Part shown: positions 6,001-10,379 of the stretch, piece after piece | Layout: each line of letters opens with the position of its first letter | Position numbering within the stretch: position 1 is the first letter of the stretch | Position numbers and translations under genes: made by a program | Source of the DNA: Baffinella frigidus | Lineage: Eukaryota; Cryptophyceae; Cryptomonadales; Baffinellaceae | DNA: 13,081 bases | Assembly (NCBI GenBank): GCA_026770585.1 | Contig: MU646677.1 | Span: 68,862 to 81,942 of the forward strand | Direction: 5' to 3' | The notes under the pieces: model-generated | Told to the model about the DNA's origin: nothing | The model's database searches: none | The model's input: only the letters and a program-made list of their open reading frames with translations

Positions 6001-8689
6001 GGTGAACTGCGCGAAAATGGTGTCGATCTGCGCGATGTACAGCCCCGCAACGATCCTGGGTTGGGGTTTGGGGTTTGGGTTTTGGGTTTTTGGAGTTCAG
6101 GGTTCAGGGTTTAAGGTTGGGGGGGGGGTGAGAGTCATGGTTCATAGTTCATAGTTCATAGTTCATAGTTCATAGTTCAGGGTTCAGGGGGTTTTGTTTT
6201 GGGGGGGTGGGGGGTTGTACCAGGTCGCCCAGGACCCGACGTTGAAGAGCTCGTGCTGCCACTCCCTCTCGAACCAGCCTGGTTTCGGGTTGACGGGTCA
6301 GATGCTTTGGGGGTTATGATGCAGGCGGTTGTGGTGATTTTGAGGGTTGACTGTCGAGACGGTTGCGATTTAGGGTTTAGGGTTTGGGGCTTAGGGTTTA
6401 GGGTGTAGGAATTAGGGGTGTATGTAATTAATGTATGGTGTATGGTTAAGGGTGTGGGATGTAGGAATTAGGGATTTAGGGTTTAGGGTTCAGGGTTTGG
6501 GGTGCATTTGGGGTTTATGGTTTATGGTGTATGGTTTAGTGTTGAGGGTTCGAGGTTCGAGGTTTGGGGAGTACCGTCGTTGACGAGCTCCTTGCGCCAC
6601 TCTCTGAAGTTGCGCGTCACCTGCAGGAAGCCTTCAGCTTCAGCATACATCGAGACGGTGTCGTCGTCATTTAGGCTCAGCCCCCATGTAAGGTTGTAGG
6701 GTTGAGCGTTGATGGATCAGGGTGAGTGTGAGGGTTTAGGGTGGACGGATCAGGGTTATGGATCAGGGTTAGGGTTCAGGGGTGAGTGTGCAGGGTCAGC
6801 TGAACCCTCGCCTCCGAATGGGGGTTGGAACGCATGGCCGCCATGCCGGTATCAACAACGGACTCTCTGATTGGGCCTCGCAAGAATACGAGAAAAATGG
6901 GAAGATTATCACGAGAAAAAAAATAAGGTAAAAGTCTCTATAGACTATGTACTACATACTTTATGGCACCTGGGAAACGTCCTTGACACCCTCGGGAATG
7001 GTCTTGGACTTGGGCAGGCGCTTCATCATCTCCATGCCCTTCTCCGAGTGGAACCCTTGCATCACCTCAGTCGCGTCCTGCAACCACCACTTGTTACATT
7101 TCTCTTCTCAAGTCGCGCTCTGGATCCGCGGTACACCCCCGTCTACCTCGCATCTACTCCGGAGCGGGCAAGAGCCCGGGCCAACCAAATTGTAAAGCCC
7201 CAATTCACTGAGGCAGAGCAGATTGGCGAGCGCTAATAGACTGAGAGAGAGAGAGCGAACGAGCGAGATAGATAGTGGGAGAGAAAGAGGGAGGGGGGGG
7301 TACCTGGTCCCTGTAAAGGTCGATCCAGTGTGACCCTGCCGGGTGGGCCTTGCGCCACCGCGACAGATCGTACCACACATCGTCGATACGCACCTGATTT
7401 CCCGTACAGCACGTTAGCTTATCTTCCACTGTAAGTCCGAATGAGGCGTTTTCTTTCAGGTTAGGCCTCGATTTCGACATCCCAACCCCCATGATTTTGT
7501 TCCTCTTGTGAAGCACCGTTTTCCTCTTCGACTTTTGAAGGGTCAGCCCCCTCTTTCGACTTCTGACACCCCATATTTCTCTCTTGGATTCTCGAGGGTC
7601 ACCCCCCTAACACGATTTCTCGGAAAAGGTGGTGGTGGGGAGGAGGGGGCGCCTGGAACAGCTCAGCAGACACACCGCATGTCTTTTCCAAAGACACACC
7701 GGGTGTCTTGTCCTGTGCCTCCTCCTGGATGCGAAAAAAATTGACGCCAGTTGAGTAGTTCGAACCATCGGGACGCGTGTCGAGTTCTGCATTCGAATAA
7801 TTACGGCGGGGATTGCGCTCTGGGTTCGTTGACGCGTCTGTCGCGGTCGACAGGTTATCAACATTCTGATCCCCTCCATCGAGCTTGCCTCCGGGAAGCG
7901 ATCCGAGAGAAGGGCGGGGGGGGGGGCAGGAAGAGTGGGGGAGGGAGAGGGCGCGAGAAAAAGTGAGAGGGGGGGGGTGAGGGAGGGAGATGGTGAGCGG
8001 GGGAGGGTGAGAGAAGGAGGGGGAGAGGGAGCGAGGGAGAGGAGGAAAGGGGGAGAGAGGGGGAGAGGGAGAAGTGGGAGAGAGAGGGAGAGGAGGGATG
8101 GAGAGAGAGAGGGAGAAGTGGGAGGGGAGGGGGGGGGGTCATCACCCGAAGCTGGTTGTCCAGGGTGTCCGTGCCCTTCCACAACTGTATCGTGTTTTGG
8201 GGGTTGGGGTTTAGGGTTTGGGGTTTGGGGACAAGGGTGTAGGGTTCAGGGTGATGAACACGCTTACTCGAGAGAGAGAGAGATTGAGTACGCCCAGCAC
8301 GGCCGCCATGTATGCACCACCACCGAGGCAGTGTCTGAGCCGACTCGAGTTACACTCGCTCCATCGAAGTGAGCTTCACATAGCACTGAAGCCACGCTCG
8401 CAACCCTAAAAAAAACCCCGCAAGAGACACCGCACACAACTCAGATTCCACGCTCGCACACGGAACTGAAACAGAATCAGCAACCGTGTTCTCCGGAGCA
8501 GGGCCGCGCCCCACTCGTCTGCTGACGAGTGCTGCACTGCAGCAAATTGCCCCCACCGCCAACCTCCCCTCTCCGTAACTTCCGCGCCTCTAACAATATG
8601 ATGGAGCATCATCTGGACCCAGAGGACGAGAGAGAGATAGAGAGAGACGGCACCTCGCTGTCGGTCTTAGGATCCTGTGAAATCGCCAT
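19..8689 (-). CDS. Cytochrome b5-fused front-end fatty acid desaturase, 16 exons visible, 3' end incomplete
   Basis: Seen: 16 minus-strand exons (8654-8689, 8146-8184, 7304-7393, 6970-7077, 6575-6620, 6221-6278, 5983-6055, 4930-5012, 4210-4282, 3188-3277, 2528-2613, 1813-1927, 1371-1418, 924-990, 368-416, 19-78) give 1121 coding bases, 374 codons, with GT...AG introns and every phase matching. Cytochrome b5-like part: HPAG at residues 42-45 and a second haem histidine, H65. Histidine boxes: HDYVH 161-165, HNKHH 193-197, QLEHH 343-347; THQSEE lies at 301-306. Membrane segments are likely at about 127-150, 240-250 and 265-298. Family knowledge: such proteins sit in the ER membrane, take electrons through the fused b5 domain and add a double bond between the carboxyl end and an existing one (delta-4, 5, 6 or 8), in long-chain polyunsaturated fatty acid synthesis. 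Inference: regioselectivity cannot be read from motifs. Family members usually run some 25-40 residues past the last visible residue, so a final exon probably lies left of base 1. Confidence 0.93.
262..291 (-). repeat. Partial copy of exon 15 with its donor site
   Basis: Thirty bases match 359-388 with one mismatch (base 279). The copy covers the FPTMPR end of the exon, the GTGCGC donor and adjacent intron sequence, and lies downstream of exon 15 in intron 15. Confidence 0.9.
368..416 (-). CDS. Desaturase exon 15 (histidine box 3)
   Basis: Forty-nine bases encoding GGMQYQLEHHLFPTMPR across its split end codons. QLEHH is the third histidine box, whose leading glutamine marks front-end desaturases. 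The acceptor is CCAG and the donor GTGCGC. Confidence 0.96.
664..710 (-). repeat. Decayed copy of exon 14 with a donor
   Basis: Forty-seven bases match exon 14 except for substitutions and a 7-base deletion that shifts the frame. A usable-looking GTAACC follows at the donor position. Located downstream of exon 14 in intron 14. Confidence 0.88.
730..915 (+). repeat. AGGGATTAATT-type repeat (intron 14)
   Basis: Repeated AGGGATTAATTAGG and AGGGATTCA units of uneven length, AT-richer than the neighbouring heptamers but sharing the TTAGGG core. Confidence 0.75.
924..990 (-). CDS. Desaturase exon 14
   Basis: Sixty-seven bases, VDAQYRSTRDAICSNPFSEW, then LW and one base of a glycine codon. The acceptor is AACAG; the donor GTCAGT is among the most consensus-like in the gene. 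Confidence 0.93.
1023..1086 (+). repeat. Reversed-orientation CCCTAA/CCCTCAA tract
   Basis: The only clear stretch in the window where the C-rich heptamer strand (ACCCTCA, ACCCTAA) is on plus. It is flanked on both sides by G/T-rich heptamers, giving an inverted arrangement inside intron 13. Confidence 0.85.
1089..1252 (+). repeat. TGTTGAG heptamer array (intron 13)
   Basis: Near-perfect tandem TGTTGAG units, with a central part in which TGTTGAG alternates with TTTAGGG to form a 14-mer. Confidence 0.92.
1371..1418 (-). CDS. Desaturase exon 13
   Basis: Sixteen codons, VTHQSEELFFNEEPEF, phase 0, acceptor CGCAG and donor GTAACC. The THQSEE block following the last membrane segment is characteristic of the family. 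Confidence 0.93.
1464..1522 (+). repeat. GGTTGAT heptamer array (intron 12)
   Basis: About eight tandem GGTTGAT units with one base change, flanked by TTAGGG-like sequence. Confidence 0.92.
1755..1781 (+). repeat. CT microsatellite (intron 12)
   Basis: CT dinucleotide run on plus (GA in the transcript), just downstream of the exon 12 donor. Its orientation is opposite to most microsatellites of this gene. Confidence 0.9.
1813..1927 (-). CDS. Desaturase exon 12 (membrane hairpin)
   Basis: The longest exon, 115 bases. It completes the tryptophan, then PEVAGLAFHYAVMFYF and a second hydrophobic stretch ending GFMTAIITT at donor GTGACC. The acceptor is ATCAG; a competing AG 13 bases upstream would break phase. 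Confidence 0.93.
1984..2226 (-). repeat. Two copies of the exon 12 acceptor edge plus further local duplication
   Basis: Bases 1984-2010 and 2143-2220 repeat the first bases of exon 12 together with upstream intron sequence; the second copy matches 1899-1977 closely and keeps the ATCAG acceptor. Related phrases (GCGAGAGATGGG with flanks) recur at about 2039 and 2241. All lie upstream of exon 12. Confidence 0.85.
2338..2388 (-). repeat. Partial copy of exon 11 with its donor site
   Basis: Fifty-one bases match 2528-2578 with two differences, both synonymous if read in the exon frame (Asp and Phe codons). The GTAC donor is retained. Located downstream of exon 11 in intron 11. Confidence 0.9.
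2528..2613 (-). CDS. Desaturase exon 11
   Basis: Eighty-six bases: GHYLPFPMSLLFLIWRFDS followed by IKVAIDRKI and two bases of a tryptophan codon at donor GTACCC. The acceptor is AACAG. Hydrophobic middle, probably membrane associated. Confidence 0.93.
2638..2660 (+). repeat. GA microsatellite (intron 10)
   Basis: GA run on plus, CT in the transcript, about 25 bases upstream of the exon 11 acceptor, where it can serve as the polypyrimidine tract. Confidence 0.9.
2705..2833. mobile_element. Miniature inverted-repeat element, family B copy 1
   Basis: Terminal inverted repeats of about 33 bases, starting GGTACAGGGG and including ACCTCGCTCATAAGAAACCG; the other end matches apart from an indel and a few changes. 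The core is short with a C run and GTAGGGCCCTA. There is no coding capacity. I could not define a target-site duplication. It lies in intron 10. Confidence 0.85.
2876..2960 (-). mobile_element. Partial family A inverted-repeat element
   Basis: CAAAGTTGACGAATTTGTAC, then AGAATAGTCCGCGAGCCAACCC, matches the central part of the 5667-5808 element in the same orientation. The termini are not recognisable. Confidence 0.65.
3043..3083 (-). repeat. Decayed copy of the exon 10 donor-side half
   Basis: Similar to 3188-3226 (DPKNDAPWRKWQ region) with several substitutions; the donor itself is lost. Located downstream of exon 10. Confidence 0.75.
3188..3277 (-). CDS. Desaturase exon 10
   Basis: Thirty codons beginning VGIDEDIATDPALFLW, then APDPKNDAPWRKWQ; phase 0 at both ends. 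The acceptor is CTAG; the donor GTCTCT opens directly into a CT-rich stretch. The VG.DED..T.P.L block following box 2 is typical of front-end desaturases. Confidence 0.93.
3295..3660 (+). repeat. Mixed heptamer and decamer repeats (intron 9)
   Basis: Loose GTGTTTCATA/GTGTTCGATA repeats (3310-3400), TTAGGGG-like heptamers (3430-3535) and three CAGGGTTGAA decamers near 3618-3650. The exon 10 echo at 3538-3586 is embedded here. Confidence 0.65.
3538..3586 (-). repeat. Decayed copy of the exon 10 acceptor-side half
   Basis: Similar to 3229-3277 (VGIDED...ALFLWAP) with clustered changes in the middle; the acceptor AG has become AT. Located upstream of exon 10 in intron 9. Confidence 0.82.
3661..4080. 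other. Unassigned part of intron 9
   Basis: Apart from the 31-bp tandem repeat inside it I recognise nothing here. It includes a short inverted repeat (AATAACCCTA...TAGGATTATT, 3711-3738). Open frames on plus run through the 31-mer in several frames and are not credible genes. Confidence 0.5.
3889..3981 (+). repeat. Three tandem 31-bp repeats
   Basis: Exactly three head-to-tail copies of a 31-mer starting AAATCGCCTG and ending GGTTTGCA, with one T/C difference in the middle copy. There are no spacers. Confidence 0.97.
4082..4140 (-). repeat. Partial copy of exon 9 with donor
   Basis: Matches 4205-4262 including the GTTCC donor. The histidine box has decayed (HNKHH to HNTPH in the copied frame). 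Located downstream of exon 9. Confidence 0.85.
4210..4282 (-). CDS. Desaturase exon 9 (histidine box 2)
   Basis: Seventy-three bases with TTWWSDKHNKHHARTNE, the HxxHH box in its typical WW..KHN.HH context. The acceptor is GTGCAG and the donor GTTCCA. The single first base completes the glycine begun in exon 8. Confidence 0.94.
4516..4561 (-). repeat. First copy of the exon 8 donor-side half
   Basis: Matches about 4924-4970 (GRGKFADVMRSFG region). The donor GT has become GC. Located downstream of exon 8 in intron 8. Confidence 0.82.
4733..4779 (-). repeat. Second copy of the exon 8 donor-side half
   Basis: Same exon segment as 4516-4561 but with different substitutions; GGGTCAC at the donor is retained. 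Located downstream of exon 8. Confidence 0.8.
4810..4905 (+). mobile_element. Partial family A inverted-repeat element
   Basis: GTTGACACGCC, GGTACACACCCGTCAACTT, AGAGCCCGGG and GCCCAAATAGAC match the right-hand part of 9148-9287. Only this part is preserved. Confidence 0.7.
4930..5012 (-). CDS. Desaturase exon 8 (histidine box 1)
   Basis: Eighty-three bases with GGWLSHDYVHGRGKF, the first di-iron histidine box HxxxH. The acceptor CTGCAG directly follows a perfect CT repeat on the sense strand (5017-5040). It ends two bases into a glycine codon at donor GTCACC. Confidence 0.94.
5017..5040 (+). repeat. GA microsatellite at the exon 8 acceptor
   Basis: Perfect AG run of 24 bases abutting CTGCAG; on the sense strand it is an uninterrupted CT polypyrimidine tract directly before exon 8. 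Confidence 0.93.
5113..5160 (-). repeat. Copy of the exon 8 acceptor edge
   Basis: Matches the start of exon 8 (ANTIGxWL) with the CTGCAG acceptor and its CT tract. Located upstream of exon 8. A much weaker likeness follows at 5211-5242. Confidence 0.82.
5281..5335. repeat. AT-dinucleotide palindrome (intron 7)
   Basis: Fifty-five bases of TA repeats with a few TTA and TCA interruptions; self-complementary and able to extrude as a cruciform. Confidence 0.92.
5355..5505. repeat. Cluster of GGTGTTA/TAACACC inverted repeats (intron 7)
   Basis: Repeated GATGGGTGTTAT and TAACACCATG phrases. Perfect hairpins include GGTGTTA-TG-TAACACC at 5379-5394 and a 12-bp arm CGTAACACCATG (5463-5474) paired with CATGGTGTTACG (5492-5503). 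Confidence 0.88.
5545..5582 (+). mobile_element. Fragment of a family A element
   Basis: AGCCCGGGCTGAGCAGATCG followed by CGCCCAAATAGACTG matches one end of the 9148-9287 element. Confidence 0.6.
5604..5666 (-). repeat. Open, near-complete copy of exon 7 (possible cassette exon)
   Basis: Sixty-three bases, 21 codons beginning GLCMKQIDTVFAQF and ending TAATILG, preceded by CTAG and followed by GTGCTC. Five of 21 residues differ from exon 7. It is phase 0 at both ends, as are the 3' end of exon 7 and the 5' start of exon 8, so inclusion would keep frame. Its acceptor AG coincides with the end of the inverted-repeat element at 5667-5808. Confidence 0.8.
5667..5808. mobile_element. Miniature inverted-repeat element, family A copy 1 (intron 7)
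   Basis: A 142-bp element bounded by CTAG, with termini CTAGCTCTCTCCCAGTCTA and, inverted, CTAGCGCTGTCTCAC. Internally it matches the reverse complement of 9148-9287 over most of its length. It is non-coding. Confidence 0.78.
5819..5846 (-). repeat. Short copy of the exon 7 donor edge
   Basis: About 28 bases repeat the AATILG end of exon 7 and a GTCCTG donor-like sequence. Located downstream of exon 7. Confidence 0.7.
5890..5945. repeat. Short inverted repeat CCGTAGGACCCTACGG
   Basis: Near-perfect palindrome at 5896-5911, followed by AGGGACCTAGGGGGG. It resembles the cores of the other inverted-repeat elements, but no termini are visible. Confidence 0.55.
5983..6055 (-). CDS. Desaturase exon 7 (first membrane segment)
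   Basis: Seventy-three bases: completes the tryptophan, then 24 mostly hydrophobic residues beginning IVAGLYIAQID and ending TAATILG at donor GTAACC. The acceptor is CCCAG. A near-complete second copy lies at 5604-5666; this one is taken as the real exon because only it supplies the single base needed by exon 6. Confidence 0.9.
6060..6200 (+). repeat. GGGTTTG field and TTCATAG heptamer array (intron 6)
   Basis: GGGTTTGG-type repeats (6062-6120) change into about five perfect TTCATAG heptamers (6141-6176), then GTTCAGG units. Same period, different sequences, no spacer. Confidence 0.9.
6221..6278 (-). CDS. Desaturase exon 6
   Basis: Fifty-eight bases: completes the split glycine, then WFEREWQHELFNVGSWAT and two bases of a tryptophan codon at donor GTACAA. 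The acceptor is CCAG. It leads into the first membrane segment. Confidence 0.88.
6365..6570 (+). repeat. TTTAGGG/TGTATGG-type heptamer field (intron 5)
   Basis: TTTAGGG, GGTGTAGGAATTA and TTTATGGTGTATGG phrases fill most of the intron. No exon copy recognised. Confidence 0.75.
6575..6620 (-). CDS. Desaturase exon 5
   Basis: Forty-six bases, VTRNFREWRKELVND plus the first base of a glycine codon, after acceptor CTGCAG and before donor GTACTC. The frame is also open upstream to about 6690, but phase 0 with exon 4 supports the CTGCAG acceptor. Confidence 0.85.
6690..6965. other. Unassigned part of intron 4
   Basis: GGATCAGGGTTAGGG-type repeats at 6714-6800, then unremarkable sequence with an A-rich patch (6890-6935). 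I see no gene. Confidence 0.5.
6970..7077 (-). CDS. Desaturase exon 4 (second haem histidine)
   Basis: Thirty-six codons between acceptor TTGCAG and donor GTGCCA, phase 0. DATEVMQGFHSEKG holds the second haem-ligand histidine, 23 residues after the HPAG histidine, the spacing expected in b5 domains. The end of the exon is the linker to the desaturase domain. Confidence 0.93.
7125..7245 (+). mobile_element. Partial family A inverted-repeat element (intron 3)
   Basis: CCGCGGTACACCCCCGTC, AAGAGCCCGGGCCAACCAAAT and GCAGATTGGCGAGCG...AATAGACTGAGAGAG follow the order of the 9148-9287 element, with an insertion of about 30 bases. Confidence 0.65.
7304..7393 (-). CDS. Desaturase exon 3 (haem box HPAG)
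   Basis: Thirty codons between acceptor ATCAG and donor GTACCC, phase 0 at both ends. It contains the b5 signature tryptophan-rich stretch VWYDLSRWRKAHPAG; HPAG takes the place of the usual HPGG. No partial copy of this exon was found nearby. Confidence 0.92.
7394..7903. other. Unassigned part of intron 2
   Basis: No exon or exon copy recognised. Repeated phrases GGGTCAGCCCCCT/GGGTCACCCCCCT (7540-7608) and a small inverted repeat GTCTTTTCCAAAGACAC (7681-7697) are the only structure I see. Confidence 0.5.
7904..8138 (+). repeat. 235-bp polypurine tract (intron 2)
   Basis: Almost unbroken G/A sequence (GGGAGAGAGGG and variants) with very few pyrimidines, ending at the exon 2 donor. The transcript strand is a matching polypyrimidine run. 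Such tracts can form triplex DNA. Confidence 0.93.
8146..8184 (-). CDS. Desaturase exon 2
   Basis: Thirteen codons, LWKGTDTLDNQLR, after acceptor ATACAG and before donor GTGATG, phase 0 at both ends. It supplies the first part of the b5-like domain. A purine-rich tract on the plus strand begins immediately downstream, so the intron RNA starts with a long pyrimidine run. Confidence 0.8.
8195..8650. other. Intron 1 contents
   Basis: A short GGGTTTGGGG heptamer field (8197-8250), GA microsatellites (8271-8284, 8628-8646) and otherwise unique sequence. No exon copy recognised. Confidence 0.5.
8654..8689 (-). CDS. Desaturase exon 1 (start exon)
   Basis: Twelve codons, MAISQDPKTDSE, starting with ATG at 8689-8687 and ending at donor GTGCCG in phase 0. 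The start was chosen because this is the only upstream block that joins exon 2 in phase and gives a short polar N-terminus ahead of the b5-like domain. The ATG has G at +4 but no purine at -3. The frame is open for some distance upstream, so a different start cannot be excluded. Confidence 0.72.
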
Positions 8690-9002
8690 GCGCGCGAGCG
8701 CAGGTCCTCCCCGAACCGCAGGGCGCGAGGCGAGTGGCTGCGGGCGCCCGCGGAGGGGGAGGGAGCCGCCGGGGAGGAACGCTGAGGCCTGATGGGGGGG
8801 GAGATTAGTGTTTCTGTGTTGTTGCGGATACGCACTCTCTCTCGCGCCTCTCTGACACGCAAACGCACGCGCTCGCTCTCTGCCACTCTCTCTCCCGCAA
8901 GGGCCGAGATGGCCCGTGTACGGTCAAGCCTCCCGGATTTGTGCAAGGGGGGAGGGGGCGACTAGCCGTCTGGTACCAATCAGGAAAGGGAGGGTGCCAA
9001 AA
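8690..9002 (-). promoter_or_regulatory. 5' flank and probable 5' UTR/promoter region of the desaturase gene
   Basis: About 310 bases upstream of the start codon, GC-rich, with short CT tracts on the sense strand. I see no clear TATA box or other core motif. The assignment rests only on position. Confidence 0.3.
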
Positions 9003-9110
9003 GATATCCCTTAAGTGGCCAGTAGGCTCATACGCCCTACCGTAGGGCCCTATGACCAGCCTAGGACCTCAGGCCCCCAAATTTGGAGGCCTGGTCACTT
9101 GAGGGTTATC
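9003..9110. mobile_element. Possible miniature inverted-repeat element, family C
   Basis: Terminal inverted repeat GATATCCCTTAAGTGGCCAG (9003-9022) against CTGGTCACTTGAGGGTTATC (9091-9110), about 16 of 20 paired. The core holds TACCGTAGGGCCCTA, related to the core of family B. Confidence 0.65.
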
Positions 9111-9147
9111 ATAAACGCTTCACTTGGGCCGGTGCACGCCGTGCCCC

Positions 9148-9287
9148 CTAGCGCTGTCTCAGTCGGGTTGGCCCACTATTCGCAGGTTGACTTGCTGGGT
9201 CCGTGGTACACATCCGTCAACTTTGGAGCGGGAACGAGCCCGGGCCCATCAAATCGGCGTGCCCAAATAGACTTGAGACAGAGCTAG
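9148..9287. mobile_element. Miniature inverted-repeat element, family A copy 2
   Basis: A 140-bp element bounded by CTAG, with inverted termini CTAGCGCTGTCTCAG and CTAGCTCTGTCTCAAG. Internally it also has an inverted pair GTTGAC...GTCAAC. It matches 5667-5808 in opposite orientation. Confidence 0.82.
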
Positions 9288-9351
9288 AGAGCGCGCCCAC
9301 CGAACAGAGCGACTGTGAGCGGGTTGGGTCTTTTTGTTCTGCGAACGGTTT

Positions 9352-9366
9352 CTAGCTCTGTCTCAC
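9352..9366. mobile_element. Solo family A terminus
   Basis: CTAGCTCTGTCTCAC repeats the family A terminal sequence in the orientation opposite to the right end of 9148-9287, 64 bases away. The remainder of an element is not visible. Confidence 0.6.
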
Positions 9367-9630
9367 CTCCGGAAGCTGGGAGGCGATAGCCAAGGCCGCG
9401 ATGGCTGCGCGGTAGATTGCCATGCTGCTAACCGCTCCTGCACACGCAGTGAGAGACCTGGTTTAATACCAACACGCCCGCCCAACTTAGCACAACGCCC
9501 ACCGTCCGCAGACCGCTGCTCACGCTCCTGCTCACGCAACCGCGCGCACACCGTCAGCATACCGTCAGCGATGCGAGGTTGTGCCCCAGGGGCGAACACG
9601 CCATCGTTGCGCGAGTCCGCCTGACTGCGG

Positions 9631-9660
9631 CGTAGCGTGCTGGCACGCTGGCACGCTACG
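9631..9660. repeat. Perfect 10-bp hairpin
   Basis: CGTAGCGTGC and GCACGCTACG flank a 10-base loop that itself repeats TGGCACGCTG. Confidence 0.9.
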
Positions 9661-9718
9661 GGAGGAACCATGCCCGAGGAACCAATCGTGCGGCGAAAGC
9701 CTCGGCTGGGGGATGTTG

Positions 9719-9789
9719 GCAAGATTGGGAAGGTCCGCAGAGTGGGAGGGGCGATGTGCCTGTCAATTCGCGCCAAGGGGTGTTGTGCC
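9719..9789 (+). repeat. Dispersed repeat E, copy 1 (inverted partner at 12134-12205)
   Basis: About 71 bases including GGGAGGGGCGATGTGCCTGT and CAATTCGCGCCA match the reverse complement of 12134-12205 with few mismatches. Confidence 0.87.
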
Positions 9790-10291
9790 TGTCAGGTTTT
9801 TCCTGTCAAAAGGCTCAGGGCCTTGTGTGGCAAGCTCAAATCCATCACAAGTTCTCCCGTGCGGGAGAGGGAACCGGGTAGGGGGAAAGGGGGGTGCATG
9901 CACACTCTGGAGCGGCAGGGGAGGATGCTAGCGGGAACCACAGGCTGTGGCGTGGCATCTGGATCCCGGAGGTTCCGAAGTTGCGTGCGCGCAGCCGGGA
10001 GCGTGCTTCGCACCTCCACGGACGATGCACCACGCACGGGGGGGCTGTAAATGACACGGGTGGATACATCGGCGCCTAGCCCCCCCAGGGAGGTTGCTAA
10101 TCCGTGGAGGGGCGTGATGGTGGCCCGTGGAAAAATGTCACAAAAAGCCACCGTGACCCCTTCTCCGATGCTGAGCGCCCCGCTGCCAGACATGCGCCAC
10201 AGTCACGAATCTTGAACCAGACTGCTGCATTTCCCACCCGTCTCCTCCCTCCCGCCCCGCTCCGTGTTGGCTGGCTGCACATTCGAATCGG

Positions 10292-10379
10292 GCTGGCCCG
10301 AACATGGAAGGGGCAGGCTTGGCAGAAGCGAGTAGGCTGGCCGGAACATGGGAGGGGCCGGCTTGGCAGAAGCGAGTAG
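10292..10379 (+). repeat. Two tandem 44-bp repeats
   Basis: 10292-10335 and 10336-10379 both run from GCTGGCC to AGCGAGTAG, with a handful of substitutions and no length change. Confidence 0.95.

Larger units (their letters stand above)
9367..10290. other. Intergenic sequence without recognised genes
   Basis: GC-rich. Several open frames of 90-137 codons overlap on both strands but show no recognisable domain, and the 137-codon minus-strand one crosses a dispersed repeat. Apart from the hairpin and the repeat listed separately I see nothing. Confidence 0.5.

Noticed and set aside
7607-8182. 191-codon minus-strand open frame rich in Ser, Pro and Leu
   Set aside because: It is a translation of the polypurine/polypyrimidine tract. 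The 39-base exon 2 lies here in another frame.
9363-10193. Overlapping 116-137-codon frames on both strands
   Set aside because: GC-rich DNA has few stops. The frames overlap one another, show no domain that I recognise, and one crosses the dispersed repeat at 9719-9789.
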